Positions 29,075 to 40,776 are shown, numbered from the stretch's first letter. The stretch is DNA of 64,000 nucleotides from Arenimonas sp. SCN 70-307 (GCF_001724815.1 NZ_MEDO01000014.1:372001-436000), one strand, 5' to 3'. The notes: generated by a model from the sequence alone, not told the origin. Program-made: numbers and translations.

Positions 29075-30320
29075 TAACCGACTCCCGGCGACCTGGCCAA
29101 AGTATCCTTGCCCAGAATAGCGCCGCCATGAATGCTTCCATCGAAACCAGGGCGGCCATTGCACCGACTGCCCCGCGGGCAGGAGCGAGGCTCATTGCCA
29201 GCAAGGCGAATACGACCAGCGAGGCCGCCTCGCAGGCTGTCCTCCAGGCGATATGGCCACGTCCCAACAGGACTGATGCTGCAACCACCCGCACGCAGTA
29301 GAGCAGTACGTAAGCCGCCATCCATGCACCCAAACCCGCAATGGCGCTGAACGCGGGTCCAAGCACAACCACAACGAATGGTGCCGCGACCCAGACCACC
29401 GCGCCGGCGGCCACGCCGTAGAGCGCCGCCAGGGACGCCATGACCCCGATGCGAACCCCATCGGAAAGGCCCGCGTCGTGCCCACGGAACAACCGAGGCA
29501 AAGCCGCAGCTGAAATCGCCTCCACCGGGATGGAGGCGATCGCAGCAAGTCGCTGGCCAACGGAGTAGTGGCCTGCCGCCGTTTCACCACCCCACTTCAA
29601 TGCGAGCGACTTGTCCAGCGACCCCACAGCCAACCCACTGGCCCACAGACTCGAGTATGACAGCGCGTCCAACACTTCGGATCGGCTGGTCCCCGACATG
29701 CGCCAGCCCACACCAAGCCGCGCACCCGAGCGCATGACCACGAAGTAGACGCCGGCCACGGTTGCAGCAAGGTGCGCCAGTGCAACGCCATGCAGGCCAA
29801 CGCCACTTGGAAGCATTATCAGGGCTACAAGCCGGGCGCCGGCCAAGACGACCGGCACGGCGGCGGACCGCCCCATGTCGCCAACGCTTGCATACGCAAA
29901 GGCAATCTGGGTTGCAATCGGCGCTACCACCACCTCCGAGAACAACAGGTAGGCCAGAACTTGGAACTCGAACGTCGTCGCCAAGTCCAGGACCAAGTCC
30001 GCTACGAGCAGCGCGGCAGCGAAAAGCCCCATTGAGCTCCATGCCATCACCCCGAGGACACGCCCCCACATTTGCGCGACGGTGACTGATCCGGTCGCTA
30101 CGTCCCGGTACATCTTCAAACCCATGCCAAGGCCGGCAAACCCGCCCGCGGCGACCCCAAGACTGGCGACGCCGATGAATGCGCCATACTGATTAACGCC
30201 TAGCCAATGCGCCAAGGCAACCATCCAGCCGAGCTGGACCAGCAGACGCAGCCCGTTCCACCAGATTACGCGGAGCGTGCTGTTGACCAGTCCGCCAGCC
30301 GACGAACTACTCGCGTTCAT
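29064..30320 (-). CDS. Wzx-like oligosaccharide flippase
   Basis: A 418-residue membrane protein of the MOP/PST superfamily with 12 or so hydrophobic segments. Family-like features are the amphipathic start with RVIWWNGLRLLVQL, the WASGLAVGSLDKSLAL segment after helix six and the paired Pro-Gly helices towards the end. Such proteins flip undecaprenyl-linked glycans to the periplasm. The start ATG overlaps the epimerase TGA as ATGA. I see no Wzy polymerase and no initiating phospho-glycosyltransferase in the window, so the repeat unit either starts on a carrier made elsewhere or is transferred without polymerisation. Confidence 0.85.
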   Translation of the reverse strand: MNASSSSAGGLVNSTLRVIWWNGLRLLVQLGWMVALAHWLGVNQYGAFIGVASLGVAAGGFAGLGMGLKMYRDVATGSVTVAQMWGRVLGVMAWSSMGLFAAALLVADLVLDLATTFEFQVLAYLLFSEVVVAPIATQIAFAYASVGDMGRSAAVPVVLAGARLVALIMLPSGVGLHGVALAHLAATVAGVYFVVMRSGARLGVGWRMSGTSRSEVLDALSYSSLWASGLAVGSLDKSLALKWGGETAAGHYSVGQRLAAIASIPVEAISAAALPRLFRGHDAGLSDGVRIGVMASLAALYGVAAGAVVWVAAPFVVVVLGPAFSAIAGLGAWMAAYVLLYCVRVVAASVLLGRGHIAWRTACEAASLVVFALLAMSLAPARGAVGAMAALVSMEAFMAALFWARILWPGRRESVSAA

Positions 30321-31441
30321 TCCACCAGTTTCCCGATTGGCTTGGCGAGACGTTCCGCGATGGCCATCGATGGTGAATCGACAGGAAGCCTCAGTGCAGG
30401 CTCCCAAGCGAACGATGCGTGGCTGCCCACGAAATCCCTGATCCGTTGCCGGTCCAAGCCGGAAACCTGAACCACGCCGGTATCGATCCCATCCTGACGC
30501 TCGGTCTCGGTCCGCAGCAACAAGGTCGGAATGCCAAGCATGGCTGCCTCCTCCTGATTGCTGCCGCCGTCGGTGAGCAGGAACCTCGCGCCCCCGAGCC
30601 AATCAATGAAGGTCACGTAATCGGTTCGTTCGACAAGCTCCATTCCGGGCTCGGACTCCAACTTCGCCAACCAGCCCACCCGGGCAAGCTTCACCCGCGT
30701 GACCGGATGGAGCACAAACTTCAACCTGACAGTCCTCGACGCCAGTGCAACCTCTTCCATGAGTACGTTGAGGCGAGCCCGTGAACCAAGGTTTTCGCTA
30801 CGGTGCAGTGACACGATGGCATAGGGGCGCTCCCGGCCGCGCGGCGGGGACCTCGACGCAGCGCATTTATCAAGCGCCAGTTTCAGGGAGTCGGCCAACG
30901 TATTGCCCCCGGTATCGATGACTTCACCGGACGAGCCGATAAGGTTATTGACTGCCGTTTGATCCGGCGCAAAGTGGACCGAGGTCGCCCGCGAAACCAA
31001 GCGGCGGATTAATTCTTCGGGAAAGGGCGACCAGAGCCTGGGGGACCGCAATCCAGCCTCAACGTGCGCCACGGGTATTCCCGCGAGCCTGAGCATGATT
31101 GCCGACAGCAGTGTCGACGCAGTATCTCCGTGCACGACGCCCGCCGTGAAGCCCCTCCATTCTCCTTTCCGGATCCTCGAGTAAGCGGCGACAAGGAATC
31201 TGCATGCCCAACCCACCAGGCCAGGGGCCGTATCCGCTTCGACGCCCGGAACCAGGATATCCACTGCGGGTGCCACACCGAACGCCCGCTCAAGTTCGCC
31301 GAACGTCTCTGAGTGCTGCCCGGTATAGACCAACCGATACTTCACTCCCACTTTGTCCATGGCGATCAGCACCGGCGCTGTCTTGATGAACTGGGCCTTG
31401 GTACCTACGAGCACTAGGACGTCCTGCCTTCGCATGTTCAT
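30317..31441 (-). CDS. wecB: UDP-N-acetylglucosamine 2-epimerase family
   Basis: A 374-residue enzyme expected to interconvert UDP-GlcNAc and UDP-ManNAc. Catalytic landmarks of WecB are visible: VVHGDTAST (Asp), HVEAGLRS (Glu), FPEEL (Glu), GGNTLADSL and the SLHRSENLG histidine, then LTDGGSNQEEA, which binds the nucleotide phosphate. The sequence diverges from enterobacterial WecB, so a related 2-epimerase specificity is possible. It overlaps both neighbours by four bases (ATGA). A UDP-ManNAc dehydrogenase (WecC) would normally make ManNAcA from the product; I find none here. Confidence 0.85.
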   Translation of the reverse strand: MNMRRQDVLVLVGTKAQFIKTAPVLIAMDKVGVKYRLVYTGQHSETFGELERAFGVAPAVDILVPGVEADTAPGLVGWACRFLVAAYSRIRKGEWRGFTAGVVHGDTASTLLSAIMLRLAGIPVAHVEAGLRSPRLWSPFPEELIRRLVSRATSVHFAPDQTAVNNLIGSSGEVIDTGGNTLADSLKLALDKCAASRSPPRGRERPYAIVSLHRSENLGSRARLNVLMEEVALASRTVRLKFVLHPVTRVKLARVGWLAKLESEPGMELVERTDYVTFIDWLGGARFLLTDGGSNQEEAAMLGIPTLLLRTETERQDGIDTGVVQVSGLDRQRIRDFVGSHASFAWEPALRLPVDSPSMAIAERLAKPIGKLVE

Positions 31442-32310
31442 TCCTGTCTGCGGTTGCCCTGAGCCGACAGGTAGGTAAGCGACGTGATCTGCTCCGACAC
31501 CAACCCGATGAGGAAGACGATCACGGCTGCACTCAGCAACAAGGCGCTCATATTTGTGAAGCGGCCCATCGTCAGGTACGTGAAAAGATAGTGCCCAGCT
31601 CCTGCAAGGAGGAACGAGAGCGAGGCGGGCAGGAAAAGCTTGAGAGGCGAAAACAGCGTCGCAATCCGAAAAATGATCAGCAGAAACCTCAATCCATCCC
31701 GCACGGGCCGGATATGGCTGGCCGTGCCCACCCTGCGGCCCACGTCCACCGGCACATAGTCCACCGGATAGGCGCTCCTGAAAAACGCCATCGTGCTGGT
31801 CGTCGGGTAACTGAACCCATTGGGCAGCAGGTGCAGGAACTCCCGGAACCGCTCGGCCTTGGCCACCCGGAACCCCGACGTCAGATCCTTGATCTCGTGC
31901 CCCGTCATCCAGGACGCCAGCCGGTTGTATAGCCCGTTGGCCAGCCCGCGGCCGACACTGGCCTGCCCCGAGCCGTCCCGGGCACCTACGACCATGTCGT
32001 AACCCTCGTCGAGCCGGGCCAGCAGCATCGGGATATGCGCCGGGTCATGCTGCCCATCGGCGTCCATGAAAACCAGCACCTCCCCCGTGGCGGCCCGCGC
32101 CCCGCGCTTGATCGCCGCCCCGTTCCCCATCGAGTACGGGGAGCTGAGCACCCTCGCCCCGGCCGCCCGCGCCACCTCGGCGGTCTCGTCCGTCGAGCCG
32201 TCGTCGACCACGATCACCTCGACCTCCGGCAGCACCCCGGCGATAGCCGGCAATGTCCGGCGCAACCCCTCGGCCTCGTTCTTGGCTGGGAGGATGATGC
32301 TGATTTTCAT
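31438..32310 (-). CDS. membrane-anchored glycosyltransferase family 2 (DPM1/GtrB-like)
   Basis: A 290-residue GT-A enzyme: N-terminal KISIILPAKNEAEG, nucleotide-binding VIVVDDGSTDET, DXD-type FMDADGQHD, and two C-terminal hydrophobic helices from about 205. This is the layout of polyprenyl-phosphate sugar synthases (DPM1, GtrB, ArnC) that load a sugar on undecaprenyl phosphate for use by GT-C enzymes outside the membrane. That is notable because a GT-C type protein is encoded at 20491-22395. It is the first gene of the nine-gene minus-strand unit and is divergent from pilB; a TAAAGT box about 30 bases upstream may be its -10. Confidence 0.88.
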   Translation of the reverse strand: MKISIILPAKNEAEGLRRTLPAIAGVLPEVEVIVVDDGSTDETAEVARAAGARVLSSPYSMGNGAAIKRGARAATGEVLVFMDADGQHDPAHIPMLLARLDEGYDMVVGARDGSGQASVGRGLANGLYNRLASWMTGHEIKDLTSGFRVAKAERFREFLHLLPNGFSYPTTSTMAFFRSAYPVDYVPVDVGRRVGTASHIRPVRDGLRFLLIIFRIATLFSPLKLFLPASLSFLLAGAGHYLFTYLTMGRFTNMSALLLSAAVIVFLIGLVSEQITSLTYLSAQGNRRQE

Positions 32311-32442
32311 GAATTCCCCGGATCCGCCTGATTCTGGGGTACTTTACACGGACGCCCGCCGGCGGGAACCGGGGCCCGAGGGGCTGGCCGGGGCGGCGTT
32401 TTGGGTTAGAGTGGCCGCGAAGGCGCGGCTCGGGGAGGAAGG

Positions 32443-34170
32443 GTGAACGCCAACGCGACTGCCAACCTGGTGGGGATCACGGGCATTGCCCGGCGCCTGG
32501 TGCTGGACGGCCACCTGGCCGAGGCCGACGCGCGCAAGGCCCTGGACGAAGCCAGCAAGGCCAAGCAGCCGGTCCACAAGTACCTGCTGGAAAAGAAGCT
32601 GGCCAGCTCGGCCCAGATCGCCGGGGCCAATGCCGTCGAGTTCGGCATGCCCCTGTTCGACGCCACGGCCCTGGACCTGGGGCAGGCCGCCACCAAGCTC
32701 ATCAGCGAGGAGCTGATCAACAAGCACCAGGCCCTGCCGCTGTACAAGCGCGGCAACCGCCTGTTCGTGGGTATCTCCGACCCCACCAACACCCGGGCGC
32801 TGGACGAGATCAAGTTCGCCGCCAACCTCACCGTCGAGCCCATCCTGGTCGACGAGGACCGCCTGCGCCGCACCATCGAGCTGGCCCTGACGGCCAGCGA
32901 CTCGATGGACTCGGGCATGGGCGACGACGAGGGCCTCGAGAACCTCGAATCCAGCGGCGGCGACGACGAGCCCTCCGACAACCTGGCCGACGCCAAGGGC
33001 GGCGACGACACCCCGGTGGTGCGCTTCGTCAACAAGGTGCTGCTCGACTCGATCAAGCGCGGCGCCTCGGACATCCATTTCGAGCCCTACGAAACCGAGT
33101 ACCGCGTGCGCCTTCGCATGGACGGCATCCTGCGCACGGTGGCCAAGGCACCCGTGAAGCTGCACCCGCGCATCACCGCCCGCCTGAAGGTGATGGCCGC
33201 CCTCGACATCGCCGAGCGCCGCCTGCCCCAGGACGGCCGCATCAAGCTCAACATCAGCAAGACCAAGCAGATGGACTTCCGCGTGTCCACCTGCCCCACC
33301 CTCTTCGGCGAGAAAGTGGTGCTGCGCCTGCTCGACGGCAGCGCGGCCAAGTTGGGCATCGACAAGCTGGGCTACGAGGAAGACCAGAAGCAGCTTTATC
33401 TCGACGCCCTGGCCAAGCCCTACGGCATGATCCTGGTCACCGGCCCCACGGGCTCCGGTAAAACCGTGTCGCTGTACACCGGCCTGAACATCCTCAACAC
33501 CGACGAACGCAACATCTCCACCGCCGAGGACCCGGTCGAAATCCGCGTCGCGGGCATCAACCAGGTGCAGATGAACCCCAAGAAGGGCATGACCTTTGCC
33601 GCGGCCCTGCGCAGCTTCCTGCGCCAGGACCCGGACGTGATCATGGTCGGCGAGATCCGCGACCTCGAAACCGCCGAGATCGCCGTCAAGGCGGCCCAGA
33701 CCGGCCACCTGGTGCTCTCCACCCTGCACACCAACGACGCCCCGCAGACGGTGTCGCGACTGATGAACATGGGTATCGCGCCCTACAACATCACCTCGTC
33801 GGTCACCATCATCATCGCCCAGCGCCTCGCGCGCCGCCTGCACGATGGCTGCAAGCGGCCGATCACGCTGCCCGAGAACGCGCTGCTGGCGGAAGGCTTC
33901 TCGCCGGAGGACGTCAAGGCCGGCATCACGCTCTACGAGCCGGTCGGCTGCGAAGACTGCAACGACGGCTACAAGGGCCGCGTCGGCATCTACCAGGTGA
34001 TGCCGATGGCCGAGAACATCCAGAAGATTATCCTCGAGGGCGGCAACGCCATGCAGATCGCGGAGGCCAGCCAGGCGGCCGGCGTGCGCGACCTGCGCCA
34101 ATCCGCCCTTTGGAAGGCCAGGCAGGGCGTCACCAGCCTGGCCGAAGTCAACCGCGTGACCAAGGACTAA
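32443..34170 (+). CDS. pilB: type IV pilus assembly ATPase PilB
   Basis: Cytoplasmic hexameric ATPase that powers pilus extension. The 575 residues contain an N-terminal GSPII_E_N/MshEN-like domain (about 10-150), then the secretion ATPase core with Walker A GPTGSGKT at 334-341, an Asp box and Walker B around VIMVGEIRDLETA, and a His box around TGHLVLSTLHTNDA. Cysteines in CKRP and GCEDCNDGYKGR form the usual zinc site. The start is GTG at 32443, supported by GGGGAGGAAGG and by the family N-terminus ANLVGITGIARRLV. It is divergent from the glycan cluster and followed after three bases by pilC. Confidence 0.97.
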   Translation: MNANATANLVGITGIARRLVLDGHLAEADARKALDEASKAKQPVHKYLLEKKLASSAQIAGANAVEFGMPLFDATALDLGQAATKLISEELINKHQALPLYKRGNRLFVGISDPTNTRALDEIKFAANLTVEPILVDEDRLRRTIELALTASDSMDSGMGDDEGLENLESSGGDDEPSDNLADAKGGDDTPVVRFVNKVLLDSIKRGASDIHFEPYETEYRVRLRMDGILRTVAKAPVKLHPRITARLKVMAALDIAERRLPQDGRIKLNISKTKQMDFRVSTCPTLFGEKVVLRLLDGSAAKLGIDKLGYEEDQKQLYLDALAKPYGMILVTGPTGSGKTVSLYTGLNILNTDERNISTAEDPVEIRVAGINQVQMNPKKGMTFAAALRSFLRQDPDVIMVGEIRDLETAEIAVKAAQTGHLVLSTLHTNDAPQTVSRLMNMGIAPYNITSSVTIIIAQRLARRLHDGCKRPITLPENALLAEGFSPEDVKAGITLYEPVGCEDCNDGYKGRVGIYQVMPMAENIQKIILEGGNAMQIAEASQAAGVRDLRQSALWKARQGVTSLAEVNRVTKD

Positions 34171-34173
34171 GCC

Positions 34174-35427
34174 ATGGCGACCACCGCTGCGAAAGCGAAA
34201 GCCCCCGCGACGCGTACCTCCGAGATGCAGCAGTTCACCTGGGAGGGTACCGACAAGCGTGGCGTGAAGATGAAGGGCGAAACCACGTCCAAGAACGCCA
34301 ACCTGCTCAAGGCGGAGCTGCGCAAGCAGGGCATCAACCCGACGGTGGTGCGGGCCAAGTCCAAGCCACTTTTTGGCAAGACGGGCAGCGCGATCACGGC
34401 CCAGGAGATCTCGATCTTCAGCCGCCAGATCGCCACCATGCTGCAGTCCGGTGTGCCGATGGTGCAGAGCTTCGAGATCCTGGCCACCGGCCAGAAGAAC
34501 CAGCGCATGGCCGACATGCTCACCGACATCCGCGACAACATCGCGGGTGGTTCGTCGCTGAGCGAGGCCATGGCCCGGCACCCTGTGCAGTTCGACCTGC
34601 TCTACCGCAACCTCACCCGCGCGGGCGAAGCTGCGGGTGTGCTCGACACGGTCCTCGACACGGTCGCCACCTACAAGGAGCGCACCGAGGCGCTGAAGGG
34701 CAAGATCAAGAAGGCCCTGTTCTATCCCGCGGCGGTCATGGCGGTGGCCATCCTGGTGTCGGCCATCCTGCTGATCTACGTGGTTCCGCAGTTCGAGGAC
34801 GTGTTCAAGGGCTTCGGCGCTGACCTGCCGGCCTTCACCCAGATGATCGTCAACGCCTCGCGCTTCCTGACGCAGTGGTGGTGGGCCATCCTCCTGATCG
34901 TGGTCGGCTCAATCGGTGGATTCATCTTCATCTACAAGCGCTCCCCAGCCCTCGAGCGCACGGTAGACCGCCTGATGCTCAAGCTCCCCGTCATCGGCCA
35001 GATCCTCCACCAGTCCGCCATCGCCCGCTACGCCCGCACCCTGGCGCTCACCTTCAAGGCCGGCGTGCCCCTGGTCGAGGCCCTGGAAACCGTGGCCGGC
35101 GCCACCGGTTCGATCGTCTACAACGACGCCGTCAAGCGCATCCGCGAGGACGTGTCGGTGGGCTACCAGCTCAACGTGGCCATGAAGCAGGTCGGCATCT
35201 TCCCGCACATGGTGGTCTCGATGACCGCCATCGGCGAAGAGGCCGGCGCGCTCGACACCATGCTGCTCAAGGTCGCCGAGTTCTACGAGCAGGAAGTCAA
35301 CAACTCCGTCGACGCCCTGGCCAGCCTGATCGAGCCCTTCATCATGGTGGTCATCGGCGTGCTCGTGGGTGGCATGGTGGTCGGCATGTACCTGCCGATC
35401 TTCAAGCTCGCGGCCACCGTCGGCTAA
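34174..35427 (+). CDS. pilC: type IV pilus inner-membrane platform protein PilC
   Basis: The 417-residue inner-membrane platform on which PilB and PilT act. It has a short Ala/Lys-rich start, then two GspF domains. The first holds ISIFSRQIATMLQSGVP, the second ARYARTLALTFKAGVP, with hydrophobic segments near 185-210, 235-255 and 385-410. It lies three bases after pilB and six before pilD, so pilBCD is one transcript. No pilin gene lies between pilB and pilC as it does in some relatives; the pilins are 12 kb upstream. Confidence 0.97.
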   Translation: MATTAAKAKAPATRTSEMQQFTWEGTDKRGVKMKGETTSKNANLLKAELRKQGINPTVVRAKSKPLFGKTGSAITAQEISIFSRQIATMLQSGVPMVQSFEILATGQKNQRMADMLTDIRDNIAGGSSLSEAMARHPVQFDLLYRNLTRAGEAAGVLDTVLDTVATYKERTEALKGKIKKALFYPAAVMAVAILVSAILLIYVVPQFEDVFKGFGADLPAFTQMIVNASRFLTQWWWAILLIVVGSIGGFIFIYKRSPALERTVDRLMLKLPVIGQILHQSAIARYARTLALTFKAGVPLVEALETVAGATGSIVYNDAVKRIREDVSVGYQLNVAMKQVGIFPHMVVSMTAIGEEAGALDTMLLKVAEFYEQEVNNSVDALASLIEPFIMVVIGVLVGGMVVGMYLPIFKLAATVG

Positions 35428-35433
35428 GCGCGC

Positions 35434-36300
35434 ATGCTCGAACTGCTCCAGGACTCGGCCGCGCTGGCGGCCGGCGTCGCCCTGCTCTTCGGCCTGCTGG
35501 TAGGCAGCTTCCTGAACGTGGTCATCCTGCGGCTGCCGCCCCGGCTGGAGTGGCAGTGGCGGCGCGACGCCCGCGAGATACTGGAAGTGCCGGAGCACTA
35601 CGAGCCGGCCCCGCCCGGCATCGTCGTGCAGCGTTCGGCCTGCCCCAAATGCGGCCACAGGCTGGCGCCCTGGGAAAACCTGCCCCTGCTCAGCTTCGTC
35701 CTGCTGCGCGGCAAGTGCCGCGGCTGCGGCACGCCCATTTCCTGGCAGTACCCCATCGTCGAACTCGCCACCGGCCTGATGTTCGCCGCCTGCGTGCTGC
35801 GCTTCGGCCTCGGCCCCGAGGCCCTGGCCGCCATGGCCTTCAGCGGCTTCCTGGTGGCGCTGACGGGCATCGACCTGCGCACCACCCTGCTGCCCGACCA
35901 GCTCACCTACCCGCTGCTCTGGCTGGGCCTGGGCCTGGCCACGATGACCCTGTTCGTTTCGCCGGTGCAGGCCATCTTCGGCGCCCTGGCCGGCTACCTG
36001 AGCCTCTGGAGCGTCTACTGGGGCTTCAAGCTGCTCACCGGCAAGGAAGGCATGGGCCACGGCGACTTCAAGCTGCTGGCCGGCCTGGGCGCCTGGTGCG
36101 GCGTGGCCGGCATCCTGCCCATCGTGCTGATGTCGTCCTTCATCGGCGCCATCGTCGGCACGGCCTGGCTGGCCCTGCGCGGCCAGGATCGCGCCACCCC
36201 GATTCCCTTCGGCCCCTACCTGGCCGCCGCCGGCTGGGTGCAGCTGATGTGGGGCCCGCAGATCCTGCAGGCCTACCGCGACTGGTCCGGCCTGAACTGA
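35434..36300 (+). CDS. pilD: prepilin leader peptidase / N-methyltransferase PilD
   Basis: Bifunctional inner-membrane aspartyl protease that removes prepilin leaders and methylates the new N-terminus. The 288 residues carry the cytoplasmic zinc site C70-P-K-C73 and C95-R-G-C98, and both catalytic aspartates: Asp147 in LTGIDLRT and Asp211 in GMGHGDFKLL. About seven hydrophobic helices follow the zinc loop. Expected substrates are the two pilins here and any minor or type II pseudopilins elsewhere. Four bases separate it from coaE. Confidence 0.97.
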   Translation: MLELLQDSAALAAGVALLFGLLVGSFLNVVILRLPPRLEWQWRRDAREILEVPEHYEPAPPGIVVQRSACPKCGHRLAPWENLPLLSFVLLRGKCRGCGTPISWQYPIVELATGLMFAACVLRFGLGPEALAAMAFSGFLVALTGIDLRTTLLPDQLTYPLLWLGLGLATMTLFVSPVQAIFGALAGYLSLWSVYWGFKLLTGKEGMGHGDFKLLAGLGAWCGVAGILPIVLMSSFIGAIVGTAWLALRGQDRATPIPFGPYLAAAGWVQLMWGPQILQAYRDWSGLN

Positions 36301-36304
36301 GGCC

Positions 36305-36913
36305 ATGGCGGCCTTCGTCGTCGCGGTGACCGGCGGCGTGGCCTCGGGCAAGTCCGAGGCCACCCGCGAGTTCGAGCGCCTGGGCATCACCGTGGCCGAC
36401 GCCGATGTCGCCGCACGCGCCGTGGTCGAGCCCGGCCAGCCGACGCTGGCGGCGGTGGTGGCGCATTTCGGGGCCGGGGTCCTGGGCCCCGATGGCCGCA
36501 TCGACCGCGCGGCCATGCGCCAGCACGTCTTCAACGACCCGCCCGCCCGCACGGCGCTCGAGGGCCTGCTGCACCCGCCCATCCGCGCCTGGCTGCGCGC
36601 CGCCTGCGAGGCCGCCACCTCGCCCTACGTCGTGGTCGCCATCCCCCTGCTCGCCGAGGGCGGCGGCCGCGCGGCCTACCCCTGGCTGGGCCGCATCCTG
36701 GTGGTCGACGTGCCCGGAGCCGTGCAACTGGCCCGCCTGCAGGCGCGCGACGGCGTGGATGCGGCGCTGGCGGCGCGAATGGTGGCGGCGCAGGCATCGC
36801 GTGCCCAGCGGCTCGCGCTGGCCGACGATGTGATCATCAACGACGGGGGGCTGTTCGAGCTGCAGGACGCCGTGCGGCGCTTGCACGCCCGATACCTGGA
36901 ATCGTCCCCGTAG
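36305..36913 (+). CDS. coaE: dephospho-CoA kinase
   Basis: Last step of coenzyme A synthesis: phosphorylation of the 3'-hydroxyl of dephospho-CoA. The 202-residue P-loop kinase has TGGVASGKSEA at 9-19 as Walker A, the DADVAAR substrate motif near 37, and an IPLLAEGG lid segment. It closes the pilBCD-coaE unit, the arrangement found in Pseudomonas and xanthomonads. The stop lies ten bases before the convergent mutT fusion stop, leaving no room for an independent terminator. Confidence 0.95.
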   Translation: MAAFVVAVTGGVASGKSEATREFERLGITVADADVAARAVVEPGQPTLAAVVAHFGAGVLGPDGRIDRAAMRQHVFNDPPARTALEGLLHPPIRAWLRAACEAATSPYVVVAIPLLAEGGGRAAYPWLGRILVVDVPGAVQLARLQARDGVDAALAARMVAAQASRAQRLALADDVIINDGGLFELQDAVRRLHARYLESSP

Positions 36914-36923
36914 GAGCTCGGGG

Positions 36924-37877
36924 CTACTTCGGCCAGAAAGCCCGGATGCCCGCCACACCCTGCCCGCCATGCCTCCGGGCCGTGGCCACATCCTGCGGCC
37001 GCATCCCGCCCAGGGCGTAGATGGGCAGCGAAACGCCCTCGCGCAGGCGGGAGAAACCCTCCCAGCCCAGCGTGGCGGCGCCCGGGTGGCTCTCGGTGGC
37101 GCGCACCGGGCCCAGCACGGCGAAATCCAGGCCCAAGCGCTCGGCCTGGGCCAGCTCGTCGGCATCGTGGCAGGAGGCCGCCACGAGCTGGCCCGCCGGC
37201 AGGGGCCGCTCCGCCAAGCCCATCAGCTGCTTCGAGGTGAGATGCACGCCGATGCCCAGCTCGGCCGCCACGGCCACTTCGCCGTTGACCAGCAACTCGG
37301 CCCCGGCGGCATGGCAGCGCGTGCGCGCGTCCATGGCCAGCTCGGCCAGCGCCTTGGCCGGCATGGCCTTGGCGCGCAGCTGTACGCGCCGGACGCCGTT
37401 GGCCAGCGCCTTGTCGAGCCGTAAAAGGAAGGAGGCCGCCGACTCCGGCTCGGGGCTGATCAGGTAGCGCGCCGGCGCCGTCAGCGCCGCCACCACCGGC
37501 CGGTCGGCGGGCGGCATCGGATAGGAGGCGAGTTTCTCGGGCGGGGCCCAGGCCAGGGCCTGCTTCTCCAGGCCGCGGGCGGTGCCGGTGAAGGACGGCA
37601 CCTCGTAGACATCGAGCACGATGCGCTTGCCGGGGTAGGCCTGCGGCACCGACACCAGCGGCTCGGCAGCCTGGATGCGGATGCCCAGCTCCTCGTGCAG
37701 CTCGCGTTCGAGCGCCTGGAACGGGGTTTCGCCCGGCTCGACCTTGCCGCCCGGGAATTCCCAGGCGCCGGCCAGGTCGCGCCCGGCGGTGCGCCGGGCC
37801 AACAGGATGCGGCCGCGGGCGTCCCTCAGGACGGCCGCGACCACGTGCACGGGAGGCTTAGGTCGGTCTCCGGGCAT
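36924..37877 (-). CDS. MutT-type Nudix hydrolase fused to a TMP synthase-like domain
   Basis: A 317-residue fusion. The N-terminal Nudix domain (about 8-130) has the full box GGKVEPGETPF...ELHEELGI, and should cleave oxidised nucleotides such as 8-oxo-dGTP. The C-terminal 180 residues have the thiamine phosphate synthase/TenI barrel fold: VQLRAK, GVHLTSKQL, LGPVRATESHP and a final VAGIRAF. The ThiE aspartate position reads NGEVAV, so true thiamine phosphate synthesis is doubtful. The gene is 23 bases downstream of secA, matching the secA-mutT order of E. coli, which supports a MutT role. Confidence 0.9.
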   Translation of the reverse strand: MPGDRPKPPVHVVAAVLRDARGRILLARRTAGRDLAGAWEFPGGKVEPGETPFQALERELHEELGIRIQAAEPLVSVPQAYPGKRIVLDVYEVPSFTGTARGLEKQALAWAPPEKLASYPMPPADRPVVAALTAPARYLISPEPESAASFLLRLDKALANGVRRVQLRAKAMPAKALAELAMDARTRCHAAGAELLVNGEVAVAAELGIGVHLTSKQLMGLAERPLPAGQLVAASCHDADELAQAERLGLDFAVLGPVRATESHPGAATLGWEGFSRLREGVSLPIYALGGMRPQDVATARRHGGQGVAGIRAFWPK

Positions 37878-37900
37878 GCGTCCGGCTCAACTCCGGTCGG

Positions 37901-40642
<2,742 letters not shown>

Positions 40643-40691
40643 TGGGAAAGCCGGTTGGGGAGCGCGCGGCGCGCTCGGCGCAAAAGAACAA

Positions 40692-40722
40692 GGCCGCGGC
40701 AGCCCTCGGGGGCGTCGCGGCC
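40692..40722 (-). terminator. rho-independent type hairpin upstream of secA
   Basis: GGCCGCG (40692-40698) and CGCGGCC (40716-40722) form a seven-pair stem whose loop contains a further GCCC/GGGC pairing. On the minus strand it is followed by TTGTTCTTTTG. It lies 50 bases before the secA start, so it may end the M23 peptidase transcript or attenuate secA. Confidence 0.55.
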
Positions 40723-40738
40723 GTCTAGTCTAACGTGG

Positions 40739-40769
40739 GGACGGGGGACGGGGTATCAAGCCCCCGTCC
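40739..40769 (-). terminator. hairpin after the M23 peptidase gene
   Basis: GGACGGGGG (40739-40747) pairs with CCCCCGTCC (40761-40769) eight bases beyond the peptidase stop. No T-run follows on the minus strand, so on its own it is weak; with the next hairpin it makes a tandem structure before secA. Confidence 0.4.
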
Positions 40770-40776
40770 GGGGCCA

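Noticed and set aside
22375-32310. A complete Wzy-dependent O-antigen locus
   Set aside because: No Wzy polymerase, chain-length regulator or initiating transferase is visible, so only part of such a pathway can be supported.
36905-36925. Possible REP-like remnant after coaE (GTAGGAGCTCGGGGCT)
   Set aside because: It lacks the GC stem of the other copies and is partly the coaE stop codon; too short to support.
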